Shown piece by piece: positions 10,633 through 22,100 of a stretch of DNA of 64,000 nt (positions are counted from its first letter, which is position 1; every line of letters begins with the position of its first letter). The DNA lies in assembly GCA_015499995.1 (NCBI GenBank), contig JADNRV010000074.1, positions 186,001-250,000 on the forward strand. The letters run 5' to 3'. Source of the stretch: Flammula alnicola (Eukaryota; Basidiomycota; Agaricomycetes; Agaricales; Strophariaceae). The position numbers and the translations under genes are program-made. Under the pieces are notes generated by a model. It ran no database searches. It was not told the origin of the DNA and saw nothing but the letters and a program-made list of their open reading frames with translations.

Positions 10633-11624
10633 TTAGGGATCCTGTGGCTTGGGCTCAGCCGACGAACCACATTGGTTGAGTCCTGCACCGCAGATTTGTG
10701 CAAGCAAGATCCATAGTAGAACCTGAAAATGATGTTAGGAACACCAGGATCGTCAAGGTGAAACCAGCACTTACCAGCGATACAACGACGGTAAGTCCGA
10801 TTATTTTCTTGTTTTTCCACCACATTTGTCTCCGGACAGTCCGGGCGCCTCTCCGGAATGCTGTGGCCTGTCCAGCCATGACGTCTGTCTTGTCAACAAG
10901 CAACTCGATCCTCTCGCCTCGACTAAGGATCTGCTCCACGTTCTGCACCATTATATTCTTGACTTGATTGAGCTCTGTCTGCGCCCGTGAAAGCTCGTCA
11001 GCGGGTGGAGCCGTGTTATATGTGTGCATCAAGGTTGCGATGGTGGGCCCGAAGCTGCCCTGAAGGCCATAAGCTGGGATTTCTTCCGGCGATGACGATG
11101 AGGGTGCAGATGTAAACTATTCAATTGCGTGAGGATAGATAAGTGAAGATACGCCGATCGGATATATACCTTCCGTTGTAATTCGCCTAAGAACGCAAAT
11201 GGCATTCTCCTGGAACACAGATGAGAAGTCAGATTTAGAACCACAGCAGCGTGGAACGAACCGTCCAGCAGAGTCATCTGCCATGACTAGATAGGTATAT
11301 CCTCCTTCCGAGATATAATGGAATAGATATTGTTCCCAGACATAGGTCAATTTGCTGTTGGACACCAGTGAGAACATGACGATGCTCGAAGCAGAGTGCA
11401 TACCTGTTATTTGGAGGAATCTTCGATAAAATTGTTTGGGTAGCTAAAGAGCCGATGAGAGTAAGTATCTCCGCAGGCTATTTATCAACCTACCCTGCGA
11501 GAAATCCCTCTTCCCTGCCTGGTGTTCAGCAAGGATGGTGGGGCCTTTGGCCACCAAAGCGTGTATCTGGAGGGATATAAACACCTTTTGTATTCTTATA
11601 GCACGGAACACTTACAAGTGACAT
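10633..11624 (-). CDS. VAMP7/Nyv1-type longin R-SNARE
   Basis: Vesicle-membrane SNARE for fusion at late endosome/vacuole or secretory membranes. Seven exons on the minus strand (11624-11616, 11566-11494, 11443-11404, 11354-11262, 11209-11170, 11116-10775, 10722-10633) give 228 codons plus TAA, all joined in frame at GT/AG borders. Residues 1 to about 115 form a longin domain (MSLIHALVAKGPTILAEHQ, LTYVWEQYLFHYISEGGYTY, MPFAFLGELQRKF). The synaptobrevin coiled coil follows (about 135-195), with the zero-layer arginine in VEQILSRGERIELLVDKT. Next come basic residues RRQMWWKNKK and one membrane anchor, IIGLTVVVSLVLLWILLAQI. The roughly 15-residue polar tail after the anchor is slightly unusual. 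The family is certain; VAMP7 versus Nyv1 naming is by overall layout. Confidence 0.95.
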
Positions 11625-11869
11625 TATGATAGTTGTGGAAGCTGGGTTGCGATAAGGTGAGGGTGTGTGGTGGAGATTAACAGCGTTGTGGCGAGCAACA
11701 TCATCAAGCTCAGCAAGCTCAGTTCAGTTTTCCCACGCTCAGTTAATCATTGTACACGCCCTCCTTGTCATCCATTTCTTCCGAAACTCGATGTTCAATC
11801 AACTTCAATGATACCGTTATTGAACGTAACCGAAACAATCTAATCAGGGCTGTTGTAAAAACAGCAGGG

Positions 11870-12586
11870 TGCCACTGACGTGCTCGCCTATGTACGCATA
11901 AGTAGGATATGACATCTCCAAATCCTCATTCTGGCTGCGTACTACCATGTTTATCTCGCTGTAGGTTTCCTATTTCTCATAATTGCGTTGTCGCTGACTC
12001 TTTCTATAGATCAAGCATAAGAATGACCGTACGGTGCTCAAATAGGTTACGCCCTTGAAACTACGTTCTACTGACGCGTCGTAGAGTGGAGCCTGGTTCG
12101 CCAATGGTTTGCCATTCTCCAGTCTTATCGCCCTTTCTTATCCCATGTCCAGTCCCAGGAGCTAGGTGAACTCGTCATCACAACCGTGCGCGATTATGAC
12201 CTGTCTGACACACCACAACTCGTTCGTCGACCCATTCTTCTATCTCCGAAACATGTTTTCTAACCTCCTTCCTCCAGCTACTCTCCGTATACATAAGCGT
12301 CGCCATGATGGGCGTCATACACACCTACTTCCAATTCACCCAATAGCCATCAAGAACCTGTACGACCCCAAGCCGGTCGCTATCCACATCCTCGGCTAGC
12401 CCGCCGTTGGCGATCCGAAGCGCCCTTTCAAGACCGCAAGCATCTTCGGACGTACGTTTCCATCTTGCGTTCATATCTTGCACTGTCTAACTTTTCTCTC
12501 TCTCGCAGCCGCCCTGGCCTCAAACCGACGCTACCGCAGAAGCAGAAGCAAAAGCTGAGCAACAGGTAGGAAAGAAGGAAGACTAA
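11870..12586 (+). pseudogene. Decayed PHO88/SND3 copy
   Basis: Plus-strand pieces match the ER protein Pho88/Snd3 (SRP-independent targeting) in order: DVLAYVRISRI, LQILILAAYYHVYLA, an intron-like gap (GTAGGT...CTATAG), then IKHKNDRTVLK followed at once by an in-frame TAG. Further on come VITTVRDYDLSDTPQLVRRP, SVAMMGVIHTYFQFTQP-like sequence in a shifted frame, and NLYDPKPVAIHILG followed by TAG. The last pieces are PAVGDPKRPFKTASIFG and, after a second intron-like gap, a C-terminus ending EQQVGKKED and TAA. Several stops and frame changes make it non-functional. Retained introns argue against a processed retrocopy. A working copy is expected elsewhere in the genome. Confidence 0.8.
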
Positions 12587-14111
12587 ATTCTTAGTTGGAA
12601 TATGTCTATATATTTGCTAGGACTCTGGCTCTGTGGCAATGCTTGCGAATTTCGTCTACTGGCTATTCTGCCTCATTTCTACGTACGTCGACTCCTCCCC
12701 ATGTCCTCGTTTTGTTTTTCCAATCTCATGGTCCTGCAGTCACAATTGCAATATTGCGAGTCGAACAATGTGGCGTGTCGCATTTTTTCCGGCTCCTTCA
12801 ACCAAAATAAATTATTGTAGTGCCACGTCAGCGTGTCTTCAACGTCGACCCCTCCAGAGTCCCTTCCATCGCTCTTAATTTGGGCCGGCGACAATGTCGA
12901 TATTGAATATAAGTACTCTAACCCACGCAATCCCCCGAAAACATCGACGACGTCCATATTCCTCTCGCCCGACTTAGAAGACCGCCGGAGCGGGCATGAT
13001 TACCTCCAATCCTCATGGAACGAATCTCACCCATCAGTACAAGCGCAAATCAGCCCTCTAATTAGGCCTCTTCCGTTTCACGAGGCTCGATGCCTCTCTT
13101 TCAAAGTAGACCCCACTCTTCCTCGCGCATGACGACTTATGTACCCCCTTGAAACCACGTTGGTTTACCGCGATCCCGTCCACGACCTGCCGTTATCATA
13201 CCTTACACCCCCGAACGAAGACTCACTGCATCGACGGCGTCTTGCACCCTCAGGAAAAAACCTCGTTGTCGGATCTGGTGCTGATAGGGTACATCACCCT
13301 CTGCCCATGTCGCATCTCTGCCTGTTATTTACACCAGCACTCCAGAACAAGAAATCAAGCCAATTTTGATAACGATCGACGCCAGACCGACAATTTTGTC
13401 GTGGTCAGACACCGTTATTCGTCTCGCCCATCCTGGTTCTTCAAGTTTGTGCTCCGGTCATGGTGCTGGTGCTGTCAGGATGTCGAGCATGACACGAAGG
13501 GAATTAGAAGTTTTATATTTCCAGCTTGGTGCGTCAGCAGGAAAATCTTCTTTGGCATTAAATTCGACGCTGAATGCTTCCCGGGGACAGTCGCCTGCCT
13601 GCATCGCAGGTATTCTAAAAATCCTGGCGCTTGCACACGGACCTGAGTCATTGCGTTCTTCACGTTGCGATATCTCGAAGTTAGCCCAGACGTCCATTGG
13701 GATATCAATTTGGATTAGGACCTAAGTATACTATGAGTATGCATGTAAAATCTTATGGGAAATGGGTTCGTTAACTGTATGTTGTGCGAGACCTAAGACG
13801 GTGCCATCCAGCTCATCTACATACCATGATTCGTGTTTGTGTTTTGGTCATCTAAGCCTGAGCATTTCCACACGGGAGGGTTGAGGGAGGAATGACAGTG
13901 CACGCTTGAATGCACTTCAATGCAGTGCGCACCATATTGGCTGAAGCGCTGAACGTGAACCACGACCCGAGGCAGTGCTATACTCTCATCCTTCTCTTCC
14001 TCCTCATCGAGACTCCTGACGCTTATACGTTGACTGTTGTTCAATAACTATGCAGAGCGATCGCCGTTGCTACTGAGCGCGACCTTGACGAGTGAGCATT
14101 AACATGAGGCT
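12587..14111. other. Decayed sequence between the PHO88 relic and the NACHT gene
   Basis: Contains one copy of a dispersed repeat (12660-12890). Further short open stretches follow (12833-13132, 13139-13369, 13366-13725) with no recognisable domain and changing frames, suggesting eroded coding DNA. Upstream exon(s) of the NACHT-ankyrin gene probably lie in the last few hundred bases, but I could not place them. Confidence 0.4.
12660..12890 (+). repeat. Dispersed repeat copy A (with copy B at 23342-23580)
   Basis: Direct alignment by eye with 23342-23580 shows long matching words: TTCTACGTACGTCGACTC, TCCAATCTCATG, TCCTGCAGTCA, GGCTCCTTCAA, CACGTCAGCG, and CTTCCATCGCTCTTA. The shared GTACGTCGACTC...CTGCAG block looks like a conserved intron, so both copies are probably remnants of a duplicated gene. 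The flanks do not match. Confidence 0.75.
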
Positions 14112-17100
14112 TTGCTATTCCAAGCCACTGATTGGGATCTAGGAATCGAGGTCGAAGGCGACTTTGAAAAGGAGAAACCAACTACGAAAGAGCCGTACTT
14201 TGTGGAATTTCATGTGGATGACAAGGAAGTCGCGAACTCGAAGAGGGAAACGAAAGTTGTAAAGTCGACAAACGCCGAGTCCGGCGAATCAGTGTTTACT
14301 TGGGAATGGAAAGCGGACAAGAAAGTGTCGGTCTTCATCTTCCCATTGCCTCCTAGTCTACCTACTCACCTGCCTCCTTCTATCAGCTGGTTCTCTCCCT
14401 CATCGACGATCAAGATCAAGATATATCGTAAAACGGCACACATATGGACTTCGGTGGTCGGACTGCACACAGGCAAAATTGTGGATTTACTCGAAAATAG
14501 TGAGTAGTAAGTTCAGCACATGGATTTGTTCATATATTGAAACTGATTGACCTAGATACGCCTCTTGATTTGAAAGATAAGAAGGGGGACCCCATTTCCG
14601 CCAAAATGAAGATGGGCCTCTTTCGTGTTTCCGAATCTGACAGCAACGTCAAAATGTTCATGGAAAAGGTCGACGCTGATATCTCTCGGCTGCCAAGTAA
14701 TAAGGCAGTAATCAACACTGCTTCAACTGTCGGAAAAGCATTACAATTGACGAAGAACATCATGGACAATCTCTCCCATGTACGTCACAAATGTCCTACA
14801 CTTATTTGCACTCAGGCTCATAGGAAGTCGGTGACCAGGCACACCCGATACTCAAAGCATCATGGACTGTGCTGTCCCGCGTTTACGAGGTGAATAATCA
14901 GACAACATCGCATTGAAACTGATATAGATATTGGATACTATTTCCCGTGTAGGCTGTACAGGCGACGGATATCCAGGATGATTCCATTCGAGAACTAGCG
15001 GACACTTTGCGAGAAATGCTAGGCGCTGCAACCGCCGCTCCAGACCTTCCAGTGATCGCAGACACTACCAACATTCTTGAAGAGATCAGCCGTCAATCGC
15101 TCCAAATCGCGTCGCTCATTGATGAATATACGAAATTGTGCTACGCAGGTAATTCAATGACATTTCTTCCACCATCAAATCTACTGATTGTTTGCTTGTA
15201 GCACGGACTCTCAAAATTCAGATATCCGATGACTTGAAGTCGCGTATTGACGAGTCCAAGAAATCGTGCGCTGATCTGTTAGGAAAATTCGATCGAAGAG
15301 TGAGGAAGGAAATCAAGGATGGTGTCGGTAGAGTTGGTACCTGGTGTTTTCTTGAAGTATCCTCTCGTCTTTATGACTGACGGTCTTTGTAGAGAATGCG
15401 GTCACGACCATCAAGGACGACCAGCTGGGTGCTGCTTGTTTACTAGTTTCAATAATTAAAACTGACTTTGTCAATTATGAAAGCTATCGAGATTTATAAG
15501 TGGCTTTCCGCACCTGACAGCTCCCGGAATCGCAATGAAGCGCTCGATAAACGTCAAGCTGACACCTGCTCCTGGTTCCTTGACGGCGAACGGTTCCATG
15601 ACTGGATCGAAACCCCTGGGTTTCTTTGGATCAAGGGAAAAGGTAAGGGCCTCAATACATAAATCAAATATGTGTGTTAAATATTTCTACAGCGGGTTGT
15701 GGTAAAAGCATTCTATGGTGAGTCCTCGTTATGAGCGGTACATCATTAAGAATCACTGAAAATTCTTTCAGTGCATCTGTCATTGATAAAGTCCTTAGGG
15801 CAGATATGTCTCTGGGGACGGCATATTTCTTTTTTGACGGGAGGGATTCCCAGAAAGAATTGCAAGCGCACGATAAGTGCATCCGATCCCTTATTTCACA
15901 GTTTTCACACAAATGCGGCGGTGGTATACCTACAGCATTGGTGGATTTATACCGTCGCTGTGGAGGTCATCAGCAGCCATCAAATCGCGAACTTCAGGAT
16001 ACACTACAGGATATTCTCAAACAATTCACCCATGCATACATTATTATCGATGCTCTTGATGAATGTACCGAGCACGAAAGGACACTGAAGTGGACTGACG
16101 AAATCACCTCTGAGACGCAGAATACGGGAGCTCTTCGGCTTCACTTGATGGTCACCAGTCGGCCGTTGCATAACATTGAAACTGTTCTTGGGAAGATTGG
16201 TCCTGGTTATGTTGATGTTGGAGGTACAACTGAAAACCGGGATATTTCAACTTTCATCGAGTGTGAAATCACATCAAAATTTGAGCGTTGGGATGAAAAG
16301 ACGAGAGAAGACATAAAAGCCGCAATTATCAAGGGCGCAGACGGGTCGTATGTTCATATTAACAATCTGATACATTGTTGAATTGCTACTAACCGTCTCT
16401 TAGATTTCGATGGGTTTCATTACAGCTTGATGCGTTGGCCAAATGTCTCAGCCCTCACGAAGTAAACATGCAGCTAGCTCATCTACCCAAGGGTCTAGAC
16501 GAGACATATAAACGGATACTGGCAACTATTGACAGGGACTACATCAGTGATACCAGAGTATTCCTGCAGTGGCTAGCCTTTTCAATGCGGCCAATGTCAG
16601 TTAGCGAGATTGCTGAAACTGCCACTGTGGACTTGGAGTCGGAAGATGGACCAGTTTATAAAGCTTCGCGTCGGTATCAGGATCCACGGGGTGTATTGTT
16701 GAGATGCTCTAGTCTTGTCACTGAATCACAAGGTATGCCGGCCAGGTGGATATTGTATAATGACGTTTGTTGATGGATAAGACAGGGACCATAAAACTTT
16801 CACACTTCTCTGTCAAAGAGTATTTGCTCTCAATGCATGTCGAGACAGAATTCAGGATTAGCGAGGAAGACGCTCATTCAACAATCGCCCAAATCTCAGT
16901 CGCATATCTTCTACAATTTGACTCATTTGAGCCGCTGACAGATGCTGTGCTATATCACTCGCACCTTGCATGGTACGCAGCGATGTACTGGATTTCCCAC
17001 TGGCATATGGCATCTGGAGATGTTGGTTCACCAGAAATTTCCTTGATAATAAACCTGTTCAATGCGGAGACTGCTCCATTCATCCATTGGGTCCAAATTT

Positions 17101-19184
17101 GGGATTTAGATCAACCATGGGACGACGAGAGGGATCTATCGAGCCACCGGTCTGAAATTGCACCCCCTCTTTACTATGCTTCCCTAACCGGTCTACAGTA
17201 TGTGTCAGAATGCCTACTCAAGAAAGGGGCAGAGGTGAATGAAGAGGGAGGAGAATACGGCTATGCACTCCAGGCAGCAGCGTTCCAAGGTCACGAGGCA
17301 ATTGTGAAGCTGCTGCTCGAGAACGGGGCAGAGGTGAATGAAGAGGGAGGAGAATACGGCTATGCACTCCAGGCAGCATCGTTCCAAGGTCACGAGGCGA
17401 TTGTGAAGCTGCTGCTCGAGAACGGGGCAGAGGTGAATGAAGAGGGAGGAGAATATGGCTATGCACTCCAGGCAGCATCGTTCCAAGGTCACGAGGCGAT
17501 TGTGAAGCTGCTGCTCGAGAACGGGGCAGAAGTGAATGAAGAGGGAGGAGAATATGGCTATGCACTCCAGGCAGCATCGTTCCAAGGTCACGAGGCGATT
17601 GTGAAGCTGCTGCTCGAGAACAGGGCAGAGGTGAATGAAGAGGGAGGAGAATATGGCTATGCACTCCAGGCAGCATCGTTCCAAGGTCATGAGGCAATCG
17701 TGAAGCTGCTGCTCGAGAACGGGGCAGAGGTGAATGAAGAGGGAGGAGAATACGGCTATGCACTCCAGGCAGCATCGTTCCAAGGTCACGAGGCGATCAT
17801 GAAGCTGCTGCTCGAGAAGGGGGCAGAGGTTAATGCACAGGCTGAGGGAGGAAGATACAGCAATGCACTCCAGGCAGCATCATTTCGAGGTTCCGAGGTG
17901 ATTGTGAAGCTGCTGCTCGAGAACGGGGCAGAGGTGAATTCACGTGGAGGACATTTTGGTAATGCACTCCAGGCAGCGTCGTTCCGAGGTTCCGAGGCGA
18001 TCGTGAAGTTGCTGCTCGAGAACGGGGCAGAGGTGAACGCACAGGGAGGAGAATACGACAATGCACTCCAGGCAGCATCGCTTAAAGGTTTCGAGGCAAT
18101 CGTGAAACTGCTGCTCGAGAAAGGGGCAGAGGCGAATGCACAGGGAGGAGAATACGGCAATGCACTCCAGGCAGCATCACGTCAAGGTTACGAGGTCATC
18201 GTGAAGCTGCTGCTCGAGAACGGGGCAGAGGTGAATGCACAGGGAGGAGAATATGGCAATGCACTCCAGGCAGCGTCGTTTCAAGGTTCCGAGGCGATCA
18301 CGAAGCTGCTACTCGAGAAGGGGGCAGAGGTGAATGCACAGGGAGGAAGATACGGCAATGCACTCCAGGCAGCGTCACGTCAAGGTTATGAGGCGGTCGT
18401 GAAGCTGCTGCTTGAGAACAAGGCAGAGGTGAATGCACAGGGAGGAATATTCACTGGTGATGCACTCCAGGCAGCGTCACTTGGAGGTTCCGAGGCGATC
18501 GTGAAGCTGTTGCTCGAGAATGGGGCAGATGTGAATGCACAGGGAGGAGAATATGGCAATGCACTCCAGGCAGCGTCGTTTCAAGGTTCCGAGGCGATCA
18601 CGAAGCTGCTGCTCGAGAAGGGGGCAGAGGTGAATGCACAGGGGGGAGAATACGGCAATGCACTCCAGGCAGCGTCACGTCAAGGTTACGAGGTCATCGT
18701 GAAGCTGCTGCTCGAGAAGGGGGCAGAGGTGAATGCACCGGGAGGAATATACGGTAATGCACTCCAGGCAGCGTCACTCCAGGCAGCGTCACATCAAGGT
18801 TATGAGGCGGTCGTGAAGCTGCTGCTTGAGAACAAGGCAGAGGTGAATGCACAGGGAGGAATATTCACTGGTGATGCACTCCAGGCAGCGTCACTTCGAG
18901 GTTCCGAGGCGATCGTGAAGCTGCTGCTCGAGAACGGCGCAGAGGTGAATGCACAGGGAGGAAGATACGGCAATGCACTCCAGGCAGCATCATATCAAGG
19001 TTATAAGGCGATCGTGAAGCTGCTGCTCGAGAACGGGGCAGATGTGAATGCGCGGGGAGGACTCTTTGCTAATGCACTGCAGGCGGCATCGGATGGAGGT
19101 TACGAGGCGATCATGGAGCTGCTGCTCGAGAACGGGGCAGAGGTGAGTGCAACGATAGTTGGTACAGCATCAAGGTTTGGTTGA
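14112..19184 (+). CDS. NACHT-ankyrin STAND (NLR-like) receptor with N-terminal C2-like domain
   Basis: Fungal STAND/NLR-like signal-transducing ATPase, probably used in non-self recognition or cell-death control. The 11 exons join exactly in frame: 14112-14499, 14556-14779, 14824-14889, 14953-15148, 15202-15336, 15393-15428, 15484-15642, 15693-15717, 15772-16347, 16404-16732, 16786-19184 (1510 codons). The first exon boundary and the ATG are unresolved. Domains: C2-like beta domain (residues 1-170); helical region; NACHT with Walker A GKAGCGKS near 400 (split by two introns), Walker B IIIDALDE near 498 and sensor LMVTSRP. A winged-helix-like part follows (LPKGLDETYKRILATI ... LSHFSVKEYLLS), then about 19 ankyrin repeats (850-1500). 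The repeats are nearly identical. No N-terminal effector such as HET or a lipase is visible. Confidence 0.9.
17217..19150 (+). repeat. Tandem 99-bp ankyrin-encoding repeats (about 19 units)
   Basis: Each unit encodes 33 residues of the form ENGAEVNEEGGEYGYALQA plus ASFQGHEAIVKLLL. Units 1-6 (17217-17815) are almost identical in DNA, differing at only a few bases each. Units 7-19 switch to an AQGGxYGNALQAAS version. Blocks recur: the ordered set SEAITKLLLEKGAEVN / RQGYE.. / ENKAEVNAQGGIFTG appears twice (about 18280-18460 and 18590-18880). Units 7, 13, 16 and 17 carry small insertions. Confidence 0.92.
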
Positions 19185-19717
19185 CAGGACACTCTTGAGC
19201 AGATCATGGAGACGGACTCGGAGGATGAAGTCGACTCATTATCAACAGAACATTTTCGGATGCTTGACACCTTACCCGAAACAGTCTGACTGCTTATATG
19301 AAATGGAGATTTTTGTTACGGGAAATGCAGCTATCATGTATTCATTTGAGTCTTAAGAGGTTGGCACTGAATAAAGGTACTGCACCGGGGGCAGCGCAAA
19401 AAGAGGGAATGATGACATGACGACGAGGCGGCGTTCGTTCAGGACAGCCTGAGATGAGGTGTCTGCGATGCGCACTTCGATATCTTGAAAAAGTCTTAGC
19501 TAGTGTTCGAAAAGCTATTAATGTGGACGTACGGTTGCTAATCTCCGAGAGCGTAGGCCCCCTTATGCCCATCAAATCCTGGTTTCTCAATCTTCCTTCC
19601 GCGCTGACACCGTTGACTTTGAAGGTGGTATGCCAAAGGTTGAAAGTAATGGTGGGGGCTCGAGCGGTAGGCACCTCATGCGAGCAAGGAGGCGCCATGA
19701 GATTCGCCTTTGACCCT
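19185..19717. other. 3' flank of the NACHT gene; no clear gene
   Basis: A minus-strand frame is open from 19776 to 19342 with low-complexity, moderately protein-like sequence. It may be a downstream piece of the eroded gene at 19718-20740. Nothing recognised. Confidence 0.3.
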
Positions 19718-20740
19718 TCACTGACTTCTTCCACTCGGCAATGACCTCCGTAATCGATGTTCTCCTGCGGCTCCAATTCGGCTAGGTAGTGGAGGCCGTG
19801 GTAGCAGTAGCAGCGGGCAGCCTATCTTCGCTAGAGCCTCCTCGGCTACCTTGAGGATTGCCTCAAAACTATCGGACCTTATCCTCCAATCCTTGAATCG
19901 TGCACTGAGCAGAGCCTTGAGCGCGCTGGCAATAGCCAATATGGCTGACACCTGCTTCGATAGCTTGAGGACCTAGTCGTAGACGTCGTCCTTCTCTGAC
20001 TCGATGCCGTCGGCTGTGATGGAGGCGGATGTAATTTGCGAGAGTGATGATAATAATGAGCTCCGAGGTGTGTTGAATAATGCCTGAGTGTCGTAAGCCC
20101 ATGCGACTAGGTACAGGAATATGTGGCCGTCCAGCAGCGAAGTCTTCGCATCGTCGTCCCTCAGCTACTGGATTCGTCGCAGGATCCGCCGTACGCGAAT
20201 TATCCGCCTTCTCCTCCGTCTATCCCTCGCTGCCAACGGTCAGCTCATGAGAAGCTGACACGTCACCATCCAGCTCTCGCGTTTGTCGCTCCTGGTTTGT
20301 GGTTCCTGTTCTCCTCTGCTAGTTGCTCCTCATCCGCCTCCTCCGCAGACTGGTACAGTAATCGAGATGCTCCATGCGTTGTCATCACAACCGTCCGAGT
20401 CATCCTCCTCCACACCCCGAGGCTCGTGCTCCAGCTCTGGATGAAGGAATGATTTGTGTGACTGATATGCAATGAGAGGCGCGATTGGATTTCTCGGAGT
20501 TGAGTCTGGAGGTCGTCGACGACGGAAGAGGATACTGATATCAGAGAGGTTCCGAATTGCCGGTCAGGCGATGTGGAAGTGGGTGGAGGTGCCTCTTGAG
20601 GCGGGTAGATAGGCGGTAAATGCGTTGGGAATGGAGGAAGGACTTCGAAAGGTAGTCAGAATATGCTATCCATGCACAATGTCAGAAAACATACCAAAGA
20701 ACAACTTCGAGTATCTCGTTCATTATCAAGACTCGTCAGC
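19718..20740 (-). pseudogene. Eroded gene of unknown family
   Basis: The minus strand carries protein-like sequence broken by stops. One stretch reads AYDTQALFNTPRSSLLSSLS ... DGIESEKDDVYD, then a TAG, then VLKLSKQVSAILAIASALKA and FKDWRIRSDSFEAILKVAEE. An acidic stretch upstream (EHEPRGVEEDDSDGCDDNAW) also ends at a stop. The helical, Leu/Ala-rich middle looks like genuine former protein, but I do not recognise the family. It may have formed one gene with the exon-like piece at 20978-21289. Confidence 0.4.
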
Positions 20741-20977
20741 TGCGCAGCCGTCTTGCGGCTTTTCTGCGTCTCTGTGTAGTCGACAGTATAGTGTCGAGGG
20801 GGCAGAGCTTCACACGAGCAGTGGTTGCTGAAACTATTTTGCTAATGGGGCTTCGCGCAGGCTACTACTTGGTATCTTTCTCTGAAAACGCGCATGCGAC
20901 ACGCGCAGCGGCTCTGGAGTCAGTGTCGTTGTCCTTGCCCGACGATGGCGATACAGATCGCTGCATAACGGCATAAG

Positions 20978-21289
20978 TCAGCCTACGGCCTGGAGACAAC
21001 TCGAAAAGACATACGCACCACGATGTCGTCGCTCTCGAGTTTGTAGCATTGGGTGCGCAGACTCTGCACTGAGTCTATTCGGGCTAACGATTGCGTTCGC
21101 AGTTGGAGGAGCAAACGATGCTGATGGGACGGGCAAGAGCATGTTGCTGGTCTTAGAAGGAACGGCGGCGGTATTGTTGACTGAGAAAGCTCCTATGAAA
21201 CGAGGTAAGTACCCCCGCTGAATCATAATAAGAAACAAGATAACTGACCTCTTGCTTTCCGTCATCTTTTTGCACTTTATTTTCCCCAT
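20978..21289 (-). pseudogene. Exon-like fragment, unknown family
   Basis: The minus strand starts MGKIKCKKMTESK, has a possible intron (GTCAGT...TTCATAG), then Ser/Pro-rich sequence (SNMLLPVPSASFAPPTANAI) reaching a GTGCGT donor after RERRHRG. Downstream, RSVSPSSGKDNDTDSRAAAR is followed by two stop codons. The splice phases do not join cleanly, so it is more likely the decayed 5' part of the gene at 19718-20740 than an active gene. Confidence 0.3.
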
Positions 21290-22100
21290 TGTCTCCTACC
21301 ATTGTCTCCTACGCTCTTTCTCTCCGCTGTTCGACTGCGCAAGACATGCTCTATCGGCCCACCGCACGGCACTTCGTTGCAAACTGTCGCTGAGAGATTA
21401 CATTTCACGCACAGACGCAGAGGCATGTAGACGAGACTCACATCACAGTATGATTGGACAAACAGGTCGTGAGTGAGAAAATTGCTGCTGGAATTTGGGC
21501 GGCGAATGCGCTGCTCGTTTCAAATTCGCAAGGAAGGCCGCATAGTAGGGGAAGGAAGGGTCGGGCCAGCCAACATTTTCTCCCTCTACATCAGTCTCGT
21601 CACTGAGAACGTGTGGTGGACGCAGCCACGTTTAGCATTTAGAATTTGCGTGGAATTTGGATTCGTAGTAGGCAGATAGGACCCCGAGAGGGTTTCACTT
21701 GACTTGTGGTTATATTTGGGACAATATGCAGGCGGGGTAAGACGTCAGAGGAGTGTCAGCAGAGGGTACAAGTGCTGAGATAGTCTAGAGAAGCATAAGT
21801 AGAGAATATCGAATAGAAAATCTGATACGTACCTCGCAGGAAGCCATCGTCCTTGGTTCCTTTGAACGCTGCTCATTCGTCGTAGATCCGGTTGCAGCTC
21901 GTTTATAGCGACGCGAGGAGAACTTGAATTCCCAGCATGTGGGCGTTAACTGAGGGCCATTTCAAGTAGCATGCATCAGATTTGTATGGTTAGAGCAGCT
22001 GAAAGCTGATATTACTCAAGCGCAATATATTAAGGTCTTGAAGAGACTTACAATGTGAACACATTCGCCAGGGGTAAAGCTTAAGGAGGGCCAGTCCGAG
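21290..22100. other. No gene recognised
   Basis: Short open stretches only, with no motif, repeat or RNA structure that I can support. Confidence 0.4.

Noticed and set aside
17214..17789. Long minus-strand open frames (about 190 codons, two frames) made of Cys/Leu-rich repeats
   Set aside because: They are the complement of the ankyrin-encoding tandem repeats. Repetition without stops in one unit keeps the antisense open.
17217..19150. Regular repeat array resembling a CRISPR-like pattern
   Set aside because: Units are 99 bp, contiguous, in frame and encode ankyrin repeats; there are no spacers, and the host is a eukaryote.
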